NCBI GenBank assembly: GCA_048264125.1
Contig: JBLXDM010000015.1
Span: 1-53,020, forward strand
From: M1-B18 sp048264125
GTDB taxonomy: Bacteria > Bacillota > Clostridia > Peptostreptococcales > Natronincolaceae
Direction: 5' to 3'
Length of the DNA stretch: 53,020 nt
Positions 1-8,169 of this stretch are shown in pieces. A program made the position numbers and the translations under genes. The notes under the pieces are model-generated. The model was given only the letters and a program-made list of their open reading frames with translations, did no database searches and was not told the DNA's origin. The first letter of the stretch is position 1. Each line of letters opens with the position of its first letter.

Positions 1-68
1 CCTATCATTACTGACATATCATCCTTTATATAGGATAGAGCCTCCTCCAGCTTTATTATCTTTGTCAT
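1..68 (-). CDS. CoA-transferase subunit A, N-terminal fragment
   Basis: Only the first 22 codons lie in the window; the gene runs off the left edge. The reading frame starts MTKIIKLEEALSYIKDDMSV, which matches the usual beginning of the alpha subunit of class I CoA-transferases (AtoD/CtfA type: a basic start, then 'LEEA...IKDGM.VMIGG'). A good ribosome binding site (GGAGGAG) lies 7 bases before the ATG; an ATG 8 bases further upstream runs into a stop after three codons. It is the last visible gene of the operon running from the transporter at 3142 downward, which suggests that the substrate is activated as a CoA thioester. Identification rests on a short N-terminus, so the specific substrate is unknown. 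Confidence 0.6.
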   Translation of the reverse strand, partial: MTKIIKLEEALSYIKDDMSVMI

Positions 69-130
69 TTTTTCATCTCCTCCGCTGAATGACAATAGAT
101 GCATTACTAAATGCACCTATTATCTTAATA

Positions 131-430
131 CTATATTTCCATTTCAAGCAACGCAGCGCTTAAGCTCTTTCCATGCTTGTCAAGGGCTAATGATCTTGTA
201 ACTCCTCCACCTAAAGCCTTATCCATCACAAAGTTCAAAGCTCCTAGCTTCGGCAGCTCATATCTTACTACCTCTCCCTGTACAATATCCTTAAACCATT
301 CTTTAACAAGCTCAGCTGTGACTTTTTCTGAAATCAGCTTGTAATCCTCTTCGTTATATACAATTAAGGACACATTTGAAATATTTCCTTTATCTCCTGT
401 TCTAGAGTGAGCAATCTCTCTAAGTTTCAT
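131..430 (-). CDS. AtuA-like small domain protein
   Basis: This 99-residue protein starts MKLREIAHSRTGDKGN. The pattern 'AHSRTGDKGN..N' near the start is typical of the small AtuA-like (ferredoxin-fold) domain that is either fused to the C-terminus of DUF1446/AtuA proteins or encoded next to them. Here it is separate and directly follows the larger AtuA-like gene with a 2-base gap; its ribosome binding site (GAGGAGG) lies inside the end of that gene, so translation is probably coupled. The two likely form a complex in breakdown of a hydroxy- or branched acyl compound (inference). No catalytic residues can be assigned with certainty. Confidence 0.75.
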   Translation of the reverse strand: MKLREIAHSRTGDKGNISNVSLIVYNEEDYKLISEKVTAELVKEWFKDIVQGEVVRYELPKLGALNFVMDKALGGGVTRSLALDKHGKSLSAALLEMEI

Positions 431-432
431 AT

Positions 433-1791
433 TTAAACCTCCTCGTAGCTTACTGAAAGCTTGATGTCGTCTCTTGGTATAAATATTGATGCAATGGATA
501 CAATTTCCTTAACGGATTGGGTTGCACCGCCGCCTCCTGCTGGGCCGTTGGTATATAAGGTTTCAACCTCATTGCCAATTTTCACTGCATCACCACGGCT
601 CTTAGTTCTTCCTGCTACTCTTAATCTAACCTCACCGAAAAGAGATTTATCCTGAACCATGGTGTCACTGATTTTATCTCTGTATAGTGAGTTCACGCCT
701 ATATAGTCAATTCTAAGCTCCTCAACATTCACTCCTGTTAGTTCAAGGCGTTTCTTAACTATTTCCCCTGCAAGCTTTGCTCTCTCGTAGGCGCCACTAC
801 CACCGTAGCTCATTTCACCTTCACCAATGAAGCAATCGGTATAGCCCAAGCTAACCTTCAAGGTTTCTGGCATTTTTCTGCCTGTTGCACCTTTTATTAA
901 TATTCTATCCTTCCCAACCTCCTCCATTGTCACATTTGTATAATCAGCAATGCCATCTGGTGTTAGATATGTGGACGGATCGTGGATTTCATATAGTAGC
1001 TGCTCCTTGCAGGTGGCTGTTGACACTCCACCGCCGCTGCCTTCAACCTTGGTTATCACTACATCTCCTGCTTCATTTACCTCGGCTATTGGGAACCCAA
1101 GCCTCCAAAGGTCCTCAGCATCCTTGAGACCAGGGTCTGCAAAGTATCCTCCGGTTATCTGCCCTGCACACTCCAGCAGGTGCCCAATCATGATGCCTTT
1201 GCCAATTTTCTCATGATCAGTATAGCGCCATCCAAACTCATGCATTATTGGACCTAGGGTTAAGGCTGGGTCGGCAATACGCCCTGTAACTATGATATCT
1301 GCCCCTTGCTCCAAAGCCTCTATAACGCCCTCTGCCCCAATATAGGCATTGGCAGATACAATTTGCTCCTTCATATCCTTGAGCCTTGTACCCTCAAGCT
1401 CCAAAATATCAAAGTCCATATATTTATCTATCTGCTGAAGCACATCATCACCCTCTACTGCCGCAATCTTCAGCCCTTTAATTCCTTTATCCAGTGCCAT
1501 TTTCTTGATGACCTTGGCTGCCGCTACAGGATTCGCAGCTCCCATATTAGTAATCACCTTTACCCCCTTCTCGGCACAAAGGGGCAGGACCCTGTCCATA
1601 CGGTACTCCAACAGCCCATTATATCCCTTTTCAGGATTCTTAAGCTTTTGCTCTTGAGCAATGGCAATTGTCCTTTCTGCCAAGCATTCAAATATGATAT
1701 AATCTAGATTGCCCTTCTCCATGAGCTCCAGTGCCGGCTCTAATCTATCTCCTGCATAGCCTGCACCGGCCCCGATACGAATTGTCTTCAT
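433..1791 (-). CDS. Acyclic terpene utilisation AtuA-like protein (DUF1446)
   Basis: The 452-residue product has the features of the DUF1446/AtuA family: an N-terminal 'IRIGAGAGYAGDRLEPALEL' segment, a central 'VTGRIADPALTLGP' segment, and glycine-rich stretches near residues 325-335 and 415-425 (GPAGGGG). In Pseudomonas, AtuA belongs to the citronellol/geraniol pathway, but the family is widespread in bacteria that do not degrade terpenes and its reaction is not firmly known. The start has TAGGAGG upstream. Location between a CitMHS-type transporter and a CoA-transferase start suggests it acts on an imported carboxylate or its CoA ester. The terpene name should not be taken as a substrate call. 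Confidence 0.75.
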   Translation of the reverse strand: MKTIRIGAGAGYAGDRLEPALELMEKGNLDYIIFECLAERTIAIAQEQKLKNPEKGYNGLLEYRMDRVLPLCAEKGVKVITNMGAANPVAAAKVIKKMALDKGIKGLKIAAVEGDDVLQQIDKYMDFDILELEGTRLKDMKEQIVSANAYIGAEGVIEALEQGADIIVTGRIADPALTLGPIMHEFGWRYTDHEKIGKGIMIGHLLECAGQITGGYFADPGLKDAEDLWRLGFPIAEVNEAGDVVITKVEGSGGGVSTATCKEQLLYEIHDPSTYLTPDGIADYTNVTMEEVGKDRILIKGATGRKMPETLKVSLGYTDCFIGEGEMSYGGSGAYERAKLAGEIVKKRLELTGVNVEELRIDYIGVNSLYRDKISDTMVQDKSLFGEVRLRVAGRTKSRGDAVKIGNEVETLYTNGPAGGGGATQSVKEIVSIASIFIPRDDIKLSVSYEEV

Positions 1792-1846
1792 TATAGTTTG
1801 ACCTCCTAAAATGTTTTATTATCTTCGAGACAACCTCTTAGAAAAT

Positions 1847-3142
1847 TTATATTGCAATGGCCCCAATTACAAGAGCTACAATAAGCATTACCATAGTAGT
1901 AGCAAAGGCATAGGGAATTGTCTTTTTCTGATGCTCGCCTAAGTCAACTCCAGTTAAACCAATTAGCAGGAAGGTAGCACCTGTTAGCGGACTTACCGGG
2001 AAGCCGGTGGTCATTTGACCTAAAATAGCTGCCTTACCAACTTCAATTCCAGCAACCCCAAAGCCTTCAGCCGCTTCCGCCAATACTGGTAATACTCCGA
2101 AATAGAAGGAGTCGGGATCAAATAAAAGGCTGGCAGGCATTGAAATGATGCCGGTTACAATCGGGATAAATCTTCCTAAAGAATTTGGTATGATTGATAC
2201 AGTCATAGCTGCCATTTCCTTTATAATGCCTGAGCCAGTCATTATTCCTATGAAGGCACCAGCAGCAAACAATATACTGGCCATCATTAACGCTGCTTTA
2301 GCATGAGCATCGATTCTCTCTCTTTGATCCTTAACATTCGGATAGTTTATGGTTAGAGAAACTGCGAAGGCCAGCATAAAAATTACCGTAGGCGGCAGCT
2401 TATCCATTATTAAAACTACTATTGCTAAAATTATGGTAGCAGCATTTACCCAGAAGAGCTTAGGTCTGGCAAGCTTTAGCTTTTCCTCATCAACCTTTCT
2501 GTCTACTGTAACACTGTCTTCTGCAATACTGCCCAGTCTTTTCTTTTCCTTTTTCCCAAGGGTATAGGCAATGAATAGAACAAAGATTAATCCTGCGAAG
2601 AATGGAATTAATACAGGATTAAACAGCTCAGTTACAGGAACCTCAAAGGCTGTGGCCGCTCTAATTGTGGGCCCTCCCCATGGAAGAATGTTCATGGTTC
2701 CGGCTGATAATGCCACAATGGTTGCTAAGGTAGTCCTTTGCATGCCAAGAGCATCAAACAATGGAAGCATTGCCGGTATTGTTACCAGGAAGGTAACTGC
2801 CCCTGAGCCGTCAAGATGAATAAGCATCGCTAATATTGCAGTTCCTAGTGCAATCTTTACAGGGTCCTTTCCGACAATCTTAAGAATCCTTTCAATAATT
2901 GGATCAAAGGTACCTGCATCCGTCAGTATACCAAAGAAAAGAATTGCAAAGATAAACATGGTTCCGGTGGGTGCTATTGATTTAATACCGTCTGTTATAA
3001 ATTTACCTAAGTCTGCTGAAAATCCTCCCGCAATTGCAGTAATGGTGGGAACAGCTACGAGAGCAACTACCGGTGATGCTTTTTTCGTCATAATAAGTGC
3101 TAATAAAACAATGATAGTAAGAAAGCCTAGAATCGCTAGCAT
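1847..3142 (-). CDS. CitMHS-family carboxylate transporter
   Basis: A 431-residue, very hydrophobic protein with about 11-12 predicted membrane segments. It begins MLAILGFLTIIVLLALIMTK, the standard CitMHS (citrate-metal:proton symporter) start, and contains the family-like loop 'GPTIRAATAFEVPVTELFNP' near residue 155 and a C-terminal 'GFPVSPLTGATFLLIGL'. Family members import citrate complexed with Mg or Ca, or other di/tricarboxylates. It is the first gene of a sigma-54-driven operon; a strong ribosome binding site (AAGGAGGAG) precedes the ATG. Since the downstream genes are AtuA-like and CoA-transferase-like, the cargo may be a non-citrate organic acid. Confidence 0.85.
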   Translation of the reverse strand: MLAILGFLTIIVLLALIMTKKASPVVALVAVPTITAIAGGFSADLGKFITDGIKSIAPTGTMFIFAILFFGILTDAGTFDPIIERILKIVGKDPVKIALGTAILAMLIHLDGSGAVTFLVTIPAMLPLFDALGMQRTTLATIVALSAGTMNILPWGGPTIRAATAFEVPVTELFNPVLIPFFAGLIFVLFIAYTLGKKEKKRLGSIAEDSVTVDRKVDEEKLKLARPKLFWVNAATIILAIVVLIMDKLPPTVIFMLAFAVSLTINYPNVKDQRERIDAHAKAALMMASILFAAGAFIGIMTGSGIIKEMAAMTVSIIPNSLGRFIPIVTGIISMPASLLFDPDSFYFGVLPVLAEAAEGFGVAGIEVGKAAILGQMTTGFPVSPLTGATFLLIGLTGVDLGEHQKKTIPYAFATTMVMLIVALVIGAIAI

Positions 3143-3185
3143 TTAGTACTCCTCCTTATTAATTTTCTTGTCGCCATATATAAGA

Positions 3186-3200
3186 GCAAGCTTCATGCCA
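3186..3200 (-). promoter_or_regulatory. Sigma-54 (-24/-12) promoter of the transporter operon
   Basis: On the minus strand the sequence reads TGGCATGAAGCTTGC, with GG and GC exactly 10 bases apart as required for sigma-54 holoenzyme. The predicted start of transcription lies about 30 bases before the transporter start codon. The activator gene immediately upstream (3560-4900) is a sigma-54-dependent type, which supports the call. Confidence 0.88.
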
Positions 3201-3353
3201 CTTTTTTTACCTTCGATTTTTTTCTTCTTGCAGACAAACAAACTATGCGTTTTTTTTATCAGACACCAGCTTTTGCAAACCTTTTCACGCATTGCCCTCT
3301 TATTCTCCACATATTGAACATAAGAAAATCGTAGAATAAGAATATATTCCAAT

Positions 3354-3369
3354 TTCTAAAAATTTAGAA
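3354..3369. promoter_or_regulatory. Upstream activator palindrome 1 (TTCTAA-N4-TTAGAA)
   Basis: The sequence TTCTAAAAATTTAGAA is one of three copies of the same inverted repeat between the activator gene and the sigma-54 promoter. It lies about 155 bases upstream of the -24 element, a normal distance for an enhancer binding protein site. Confidence 0.7.
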
Positions 3370-3387
3370 TTACCCTGGTGTCTAATA

Positions 3388-3415
3388 TTAAAAATGGAGG
3401 TGAATAATCACCCCC
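3388..3415 (-). terminator. Rho-independent terminator of the activator gene
   Basis: Minus strand: stem GGGGGTGA/TCACCTCC (8 pairs, one G-U) around a 4-base loop, followed by ATTTTTAA. It separates the activator transcript from the sigma-54-driven operon. Confidence 0.7.
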
Positions 3416-3490
3416 ATCGACTCATTTCGCCTTATTATAATGTACTCTATCCAGTATTTTCAATTAGTCTACATACTGGCTGCCTTTGAC

Positions 3491-3506
3491 TTCTAATTTT
3501 TTAGAA
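3491..3506. promoter_or_regulatory. Upstream activator palindrome 2 (TTCTAA-N4-TTAGAA)
   Basis: The sequence TTCTAATTTTTTAGAA is a perfect inverted repeat with a 4-base centre. It lies 30 bases (about three helical turns) from copy 3, consistent with cooperative binding of activator oligomers. Confidence 0.7.
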
Positions 3507-3520
3507 ACAATTTGTGGTTT

Positions 3521-3536
3521 TTCTAATTTTTTAGAA
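3521..3536. promoter_or_regulatory. Upstream activator palindrome 3 (TTCTAA-N4-TTAGAA)
   Basis: Identical in sequence to copy 2 and located just past the end of the activator gene. Three matching palindromes upstream of one sigma-54 promoter make enhancer function likely. Confidence 0.7.
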
Positions 3537-3559
3537 AAGAGCTTTCTTTAATTCTACAT

Positions 3560-4900
3560 CTATTTTAATTTATTATACAGGGTTGCCAAGGATATTCCCA
3601 ATGCCTCCGCCGCCTTTCTTTTGCCCTCAACTGTGTCGCTATATAAATATATAGCCTTCTTAATTTCTGTCAATTCTACCTCTTTTATTATTTCATCAAG
3701 AGTCTTCATCTTTACTAAATCCTTTTTAACTCCCTCTGATTGAATGATTTTAGGAAGATGCTCCGGTCTTATTTTATCCTCATCCGTCATATTAAAGGCA
3801 AACTCTATGGTATTCTTCAGCTCTCTGATATTGCCGGGCCAATCATAATTATAGAGAAGCCTCATAACGTCCTCTGTTAATTTCAGCTGTCTATGAATGT
3901 TTGATGTAATATGTTCAGCAAATTCCTCAGCCAACAATGGAATATCTCCTCTTCTGCTGCGAAGGGGCAGAACATTAATTGGAAATACCGCTATCCTATA
4001 ATATAGGTCCTTCCTGAACTGGTTTTCCTCCACCATCTTTTCAAGGCTCTTGTTGGTGGCACAAATAATCCTTACATCTATTGGAATTTCATTTAAGCCC
4101 CCAATTCTTCTAATACAGCCCTCCTGCAGTACCCTTAAAAGCTTGGCCTGAAGCCCATAATTCATTTCTGATATTTCATCCAGAAAGAGGGTCCCACTGG
4201 TTGCAACCTCGAAAAGTCCAATTTTGCCACCCTTCTTAGCACCGGTAAAGGCTCCCTCCTCATATCCAAAGAGCTCACTTTCCAATAGGTTCCCTTCAAA
4301 GGTGGCACAGTTAACTGCAATAAAGGGGCCCTGCTGCCTATTGCTGGCGTTATGAATGGCATTTGCATAAAGCTCCTTGCCAGTACCGCTTTCACCGGTA
4401 ATAAGAACATGGGAGCCCTTTTTGGCTATCCGCTTTGCAAGGTTTTTAGTTTCAAGGGAGCTAATATCTCCGCTGATAATATCATCAAAGCTGTATTTCG
4501 CCTTCCCCATCCTCTTCATATGGGTCTCCAGCTTCTTTATCATCATATTAGATTTATTCAATTCCTCCGTCAGCTTATAGATATCATTTATCTCATTAAG
4601 TATGGAGATTCCACCGACTATTTCTTTGCCTTCAATAATTGGGGCCATATTTACGATGTATTCTACATCTCCAACCCGTCTTTTTATCCTCAGCAGCTTT
4701 TTACCGCTTCTTATAACCGACGGCAGCTGTGCACCGGGTCTAATATCATTTAGAAACCTTCCTACGATATCTTCAGTACTAACCTTGGTTATTCTAGTAT
4801 AGGAGGGATTTACATATCTTACAATACAGTCTTTGTCGGCAATCAAAATCCCGTCATAAAGCGCATCAAATATATTCTTTTCCAAATTGTTTATCTGCAT
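3560..4900 (-). CDS. Sigma-54-dependent activator with one PAS domain
   Basis: A 446-residue enhancer binding protein. Residues 1-110 form a PAS-type sensor, followed by a short helical linker and an AAA+ domain from about 140 to 370: Walker A GESGTGKE at 169-176, the sigma-54 contact loop GAFTGA at 216-221, and Walker B FLDE near 240. The C-terminus (about 415-446, GKRKAAEALGISLATLYNKL) is a Fis-type helix-turn-helix. There is no receiver domain, so activity is probably set by a ligand bound to PAS rather than by a sensor kinase. The start has AGGAGG upstream. It lies directly before the transporter/AtuA operon and most likely activates it in response to the imported compound (inference). 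Confidence 0.92.
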   Translation of the reverse strand: MQINNLEKNIFDALYDGILIADKDCIVRYVNPSYTRITKVSTEDIVGRFLNDIRPGAQLPSVIRSGKKLLRIKRRVGDVEYIVNMAPIIEGKEIVGGISILNEINDIYKLTEELNKSNMMIKKLETHMKRMGKAKYSFDDIISGDISSLETKNLAKRIAKKGSHVLITGESGTGKELYANAIHNASNRQQGPFIAVNCATFEGNLLESELFGYEEGAFTGAKKGGKIGLFEVATSGTLFLDEISEMNYGLQAKLLRVLQEGCIRRIGGLNEIPIDVRIICATNKSLEKMVEENQFRKDLYYRIAVFPINVLPLRSRRGDIPLLAEEFAEHITSNIHRQLKLTEDVMRLLYNYDWPGNIRELKNTIEFAFNMTDEDKIRPEHLPKIIQSEGVKKDLVKMKTLDEIIKEVELTEIKKAIYLYSDTVEGKRKAAEALGISLATLYNKLK

Positions 4901-4974
4901 AAAATCGCCTCCTATCGCAATTACCTGTCACTATAATATTATAGCATATACCATAAGATATAAAGTCCTTTGGC

Positions 4975-5727
4975 CTATTCCTCTTCCTCCATGAGTATAT
5001 TTAGCATTTTATCCGGATTATTTATAAAGGACTGCATTACAATATAATGCTCTGTTTCCTTATATTTTACCTCCCTGAAGCCCTCTGTAGAAAGCTCATA
5101 GATGATTGCATTCGGGTAGGCCATAATGATTGGTGAATGGGTTGCAATAATAAATTGTGAGTCCTTTTTTACCAGCTGATTCAGCCTTGTCAGCATACTC
5201 ATTTGCCTTGTTGGAGATAGTGCTGCCTCAGGTTCATCTAGAATATAAAGACCTCTGCCTCCGAAACGGTTTATGAATACGGCAAAAAAGGATTCCCCGT
5301 GGGATTGCTGGTGGAGGGATCGTCCTCCATAGGAATCGATTACCCTTGGCTCAATACCTTCGGAATCCAGCTCCTCAATATTGGTGGCAACATTATAAAA
5401 GCTCTCCGCCCTTAAGAAAAACCCATCCTGAGGTCGCTTTATTCCTCTAACCACCTTAATATAATTATGAAGGTCTGAATGGGAGGGTCTTGATTGAAAA
5501 TTAAAATTGATTGTACCGCCCTCAGGATTAAAGCCACAGGCTGTGGCAATGGCCTCCAGTATCGTGGACTTTCCAGTTCCGTTTTCCCCTACGATAAAGG
5601 TTACCCGTGGGTGAAGTTCAAGATTTGTCAGCTGCTTTACCGCCGGCAGTGAGAAGGGATATTGATTAAAGGAATTTATCTCCTCTCGCTTCAGTCCTAT
5701 GCCTCTTAGATATCCTGTTTCCTTCAT
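4975..5727 (-). CDS. Predicted AAA family ATPase (COG3910-like)
   Basis: A 250-residue soluble ATPase. It has Walker A GENGTGKST near residue 48, a serine-rich signature-like region in the middle, Walker B with switch residues in 'LYILDEPEAALSP' near residue 160, and a histidine switch in 'QFIIATHSPII' near residue 195. This arrangement is that of the SMC/RecF-like ABC ATPases of the AAA_21/AAA_23 type, called simply 'predicted ATPase'. No membrane partner is encoded next to it, so it is unlikely to be a transporter subunit. The physiological role of this family is not established. Confidence 0.75.
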   Translation of the reverse strand: MKETGYLRGIGLKREEINSFNQYPFSLPAVKQLTNLELHPRVTFIVGENGTGKSTILEAIATACGFNPEGGTINFNFQSRPSHSDLHNYIKVVRGIKRPQDGFFLRAESFYNVATNIEELDSEGIEPRVIDSYGGRSLHQQSHGESFFAVFINRFGGRGLYILDEPEAALSPTRQMSMLTRLNQLVKKDSQFIIATHSPIIMAYPNAIIYELSTEGFREVKYKETEHYIVMQSFINNPDKMLNILMEEEE

Positions 5728-5742
5728 TGTCCTTCCTCTTTC

Positions 5743-6210
5743 CTATTTGCTATTATCGTAGTATTCTCTATTGGCCTTTTTATTTGTAATATCAACAAAG
5801 TCCCTAAAGGGCTTGCCCGCCTCATATCGCCATAGAGTTATAAGAGTTGGCGCTATCTCTACAACCACTTCGTTTTCCATATGGGAGTAGCTTTTATAGG
5901 AGCTACTGTGAACCTCCTTAAATAGTCCAGCAAAGCCTCTGTTTTCCTCCTCAAGGGGGTGCCCCTTTATAGTAGCCCTACCCTCCACCTGTATATTATC
6001 AACTGCTAATGCCACCCTTGGATTAACTATCATTTGATGATATTTAAGAAAATGGCTATCGGTCTGAAGGCATATTTTATTATCCATAAAAACACAGCTC
6101 ATGCTTCTGGCGGTGACTCTATTATCCAGACTTGTGGCCAGCACCATTACCTTCTTTGATGCCAATAGCTCATGTACGCTTTTCAATGCTTCATTATAGT
6201 CCAATTGCAT
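5743..6210 (-). CDS. Pyridoxamine 5'-phosphate oxidase family protein
   Basis: This 155-residue protein has the split-barrel flavin-binding features of the PNPOx-like family: 'KVMVLATSLDNRVTARSMSCVFMDNKICLQTD' near the start and 'NPRVALAVDNIQVEGRATIKGHP' in the middle. Clostridial members are usually uncharacterised flavin- or F420-type reductases rather than true vitamin B6 enzymes. It lies 15 bases upstream of the AAA ATPase and could share its transcript. Substrate unknown. Confidence 0.75.
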   Translation of the reverse strand: MQLDYNEALKSVHELLASKKVMVLATSLDNRVTARSMSCVFMDNKICLQTDSHFLKYHQMIVNPRVALAVDNIQVEGRATIKGHPLEEENRGFAGLFKEVHSSSYKSYSHMENEVVVEIAPTLITLWRYEAGKPFRDFVDITNKKANREYYDNSK

Positions 6211-6306
6211 TTCCCTTCCCCCTTTTATGAAGCCATAACCTCAAATTTTATGATACATTATCTAGTTTTGTAATTTGAATCTGCCCTAATCACTACGCCT
6301 TATCAT

Positions 6307-7065
6307 CTAGCTATATCTATTCATCTCCCTCGCTGCCAACAGAAAAGAGATACCTGTAAACACCAGTAATCCAATAATTTTATATGATAAATAGGCTGTT
6401 TCCAAATTCAATAAATAAAATCTTCCTACATCCGTCAGCCAGGTTAGTGGGTTAATGATACTGATATACTTGATTATAACCGGCATGCTGTCCACCGGAT
6501 AATAGATGGAGCTGGTATATAGTAGTGGCGTCATAATCAGATAGTAAACGGTATTAAAGCCATCCTGTGTTTTTAGTCTTAAGGCCAGATAGGTAATTAT
6601 TAAAAACCATGCCATAGCGCCTACTATTACAATGAGGAAAAAGAGTAGTATATTGCTGGAAATGACTATTTTACCGGGAAAGAGAATAAAAACGAAGACG
6701 ATCATCGCCAGAGCCTGAATAAATGAAATTAAAATACTGAATATCAATTTCCCCAATAAAATGCTGGTTCTGTTGACAGGGTAGGTCATCATTTCTTCAA
6801 AGAGCCCCACATATTTATCTAAAAAGGTCTTTGTGGCTGCCACTACGGCATTGGTTATAAGGCTGATGTTGATTGCTCCCACCAGAAAGAAGGTTATATA
6901 GGGTATTTCCATGCTGCTGACCTTTATATAACCTATGGCATTTCCAAGGGCAACACCGAATATAAAGAGGGTGAATAACGGATTTAGAATATTTTCTACC
7001 AAGACCCTGGGTGAGGTCATTCTGTTGATGTACTCACGATAAATCGAAGCGCTTATCCCCTTCAT
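6307..7065 (-). CDS. ABC-2 type transporter permease
   Basis: A 252-residue membrane protein with about six hydrophobic segments and the ABC-2 pattern: an N-terminal cytoplasmic helix ('YREYINRMTSPRVLVENILNP'), and a C-terminal 'PLLYTSSIYYPVDSMPVIIKYISIINPLTWLTD' motif typical of DrrB/NodJ-type exporters. Its start overlaps the end of the ATPase gene by four bases, so the two are translationally coupled. The export substrate cannot be deduced. Because the ATPase gene is frameshifted, this permease may have no working motor protein. Confidence 0.85.
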   Translation of the reverse strand: MKGISASIYREYINRMTSPRVLVENILNPLFTLFIFGVALGNAIGYIKVSSMEIPYITFFLVGAINISLITNAVVAATKTFLDKYVGLFEEMMTYPVNRTSILLGKLIFSILISFIQALAMIVFVFILFPGKIVISSNILLFFLIVIVGAMAWFLIITYLALRLKTQDGFNTVYYLIMTPLLYTSSIYYPVDSMPVIIKYISIINPLTWLTDVGRFYLLNLETAYLSYKIIGLLVFTGISFLLAAREMNRYS

Positions 7066-8002
7066 TTGCCATCACCCCCGACTACCTTAATGAACATTTC
7101 CTCAAGGCTTGGATTATGTACTTCCATGCTCTCTACCTCAAAGCGCTCAGAAATCTGCCTGAAGCAGTCAAGGAGCGCATCAATTCCTGAAACGCTGGTA
7201 TAAACCAATGTGCTGCCATTGAAGCTTACCTCTAAGCCTCTACTAATGCAATAATCCTCTATTTCCTTAACCCTATTGATATCTAAAGCACTAAAATGCA
7301 GCAAAAGCCTTTTATTAAGGTCCGTCTGTTTTCTCAGCTCCATCAAAGAGCCCTGAGCCTCTATTTTTCCATTGTTAATAATCACTATTTCATCACATAG
7401 CGCTTCAGCCTCTTCTATTCTTTGGATGGTAATAAGTATAGTCCTGCCCTGTTGTGCCTCCTGACGTAGGTATTGATTAAATCATTTTTTATCAGGGGGT
7501 CCATTCCCTCGGTGGGCTCGTCCAATATCAAAACCTTAGTGTCCACCATAAAGGTCTTAGCAATTTGCAGCCTTTTTCTGTAGCCACCGCTTAGTTCTCT
7601 AGCCTGCTTATGCAAAAATGGGGTTAGTCCAAACATCCCTGTAACCCTTTTTATTGCTGCCTCCAGCGCCTGACCCTTCAAGCCAAAAAACCTGCCATAG
7701 ATTTTTAAGTTCTCCAATACCGAAAGCCATAGCTCAAGGCTGCTGTTCTGCAGTACAACTGCAATTCTACTCCTATACGCCTCACTATTATTTTGATAGA
7801 CTATACCGTCGATTTCGAACTCACCGGAGTCCTGTTTAATGATGGTGGAAAGTATTTTCACCAAGGTGCTCTTTCCCGCACCATTGGGTCCTAAAAGACC
7901 TAGAACCTGACCCTTTTTTATGGAAAGGGATATGCCCTTTAGGGCCTCTACATGCTTACCCTTGGTAATATAGGTTTTGTGCAGGTTTCTAACCTCTATC
8001 AT
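7062..8002 (-). pseudogene. ABC transporter ATPase gene with a -1 frameshift
   Basis: The start is the ATG at 8002 (MIEVRNLHKTYI, preceded by GGGGGAG). The first part contains Walker A (GPNGAGKST), the signature (LSGGYRKRL) and Walker B (LILDEPTEGMDP). Around position 7468-7475 the frame is lost and the ORF ends early near 7415. Reading the neighbouring frame restores the expected continuation 'YLRQEAQQGRTILITIQRIE', followed by 'MIINNGKIEAQGSL' and an intact C-terminal domain that ends at 7062. A single missing base explains both halves. Either this is a real disabling mutation or an assembly/sequencing error. Without the shift the protein would be about 312 residues, normal for this family. 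Confidence 0.82.
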
Positions 8003-8106
8003 AATACTCCCCCTTGTAAAGTAAATATTAAAGCCACCCTTTTTTAATATTACCATATAAAGGATGGCCAACGTCATATTTTTTCAATTTTCCTTATATT
8101 GTGACA

Positions 8107-8169
8107 TTATCCATCCGTCTGCTCCGTCATGATTCCCCATCTAAAACCGAATTTGTCTATAAGTGAAAC
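8107..8169 (-). pseudogene. Possible remnant of a VOC-family protein C-terminus
   Basis: Immediately after the stop codon of the AlkZ-related gene, in the same frame, 20 further codons are open and read VSLIDKFGFRWGIMTEQTDG before a TAA. The 'DKFG..WG.MTE' ending resembles the last strand of glyoxalase/PhnB-like (VOC) proteins. No start codon or remaining domain is present. It may be a scar of a deleted gene; the match is short and uncertain. Confidence 0.35.

Noticed and set aside
3143..3352. 69-residue ORF upstream of the transporter
   Set aside because: It overlaps the sigma-54 promoter and has low-complexity, basic sequence with no ribosome site.
4931..4944. CTATAATATTATAG palindrome before the first sigma-54 activator gene
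   Set aside because: Probably just an AT-rich -10 region; no partner site is visible.
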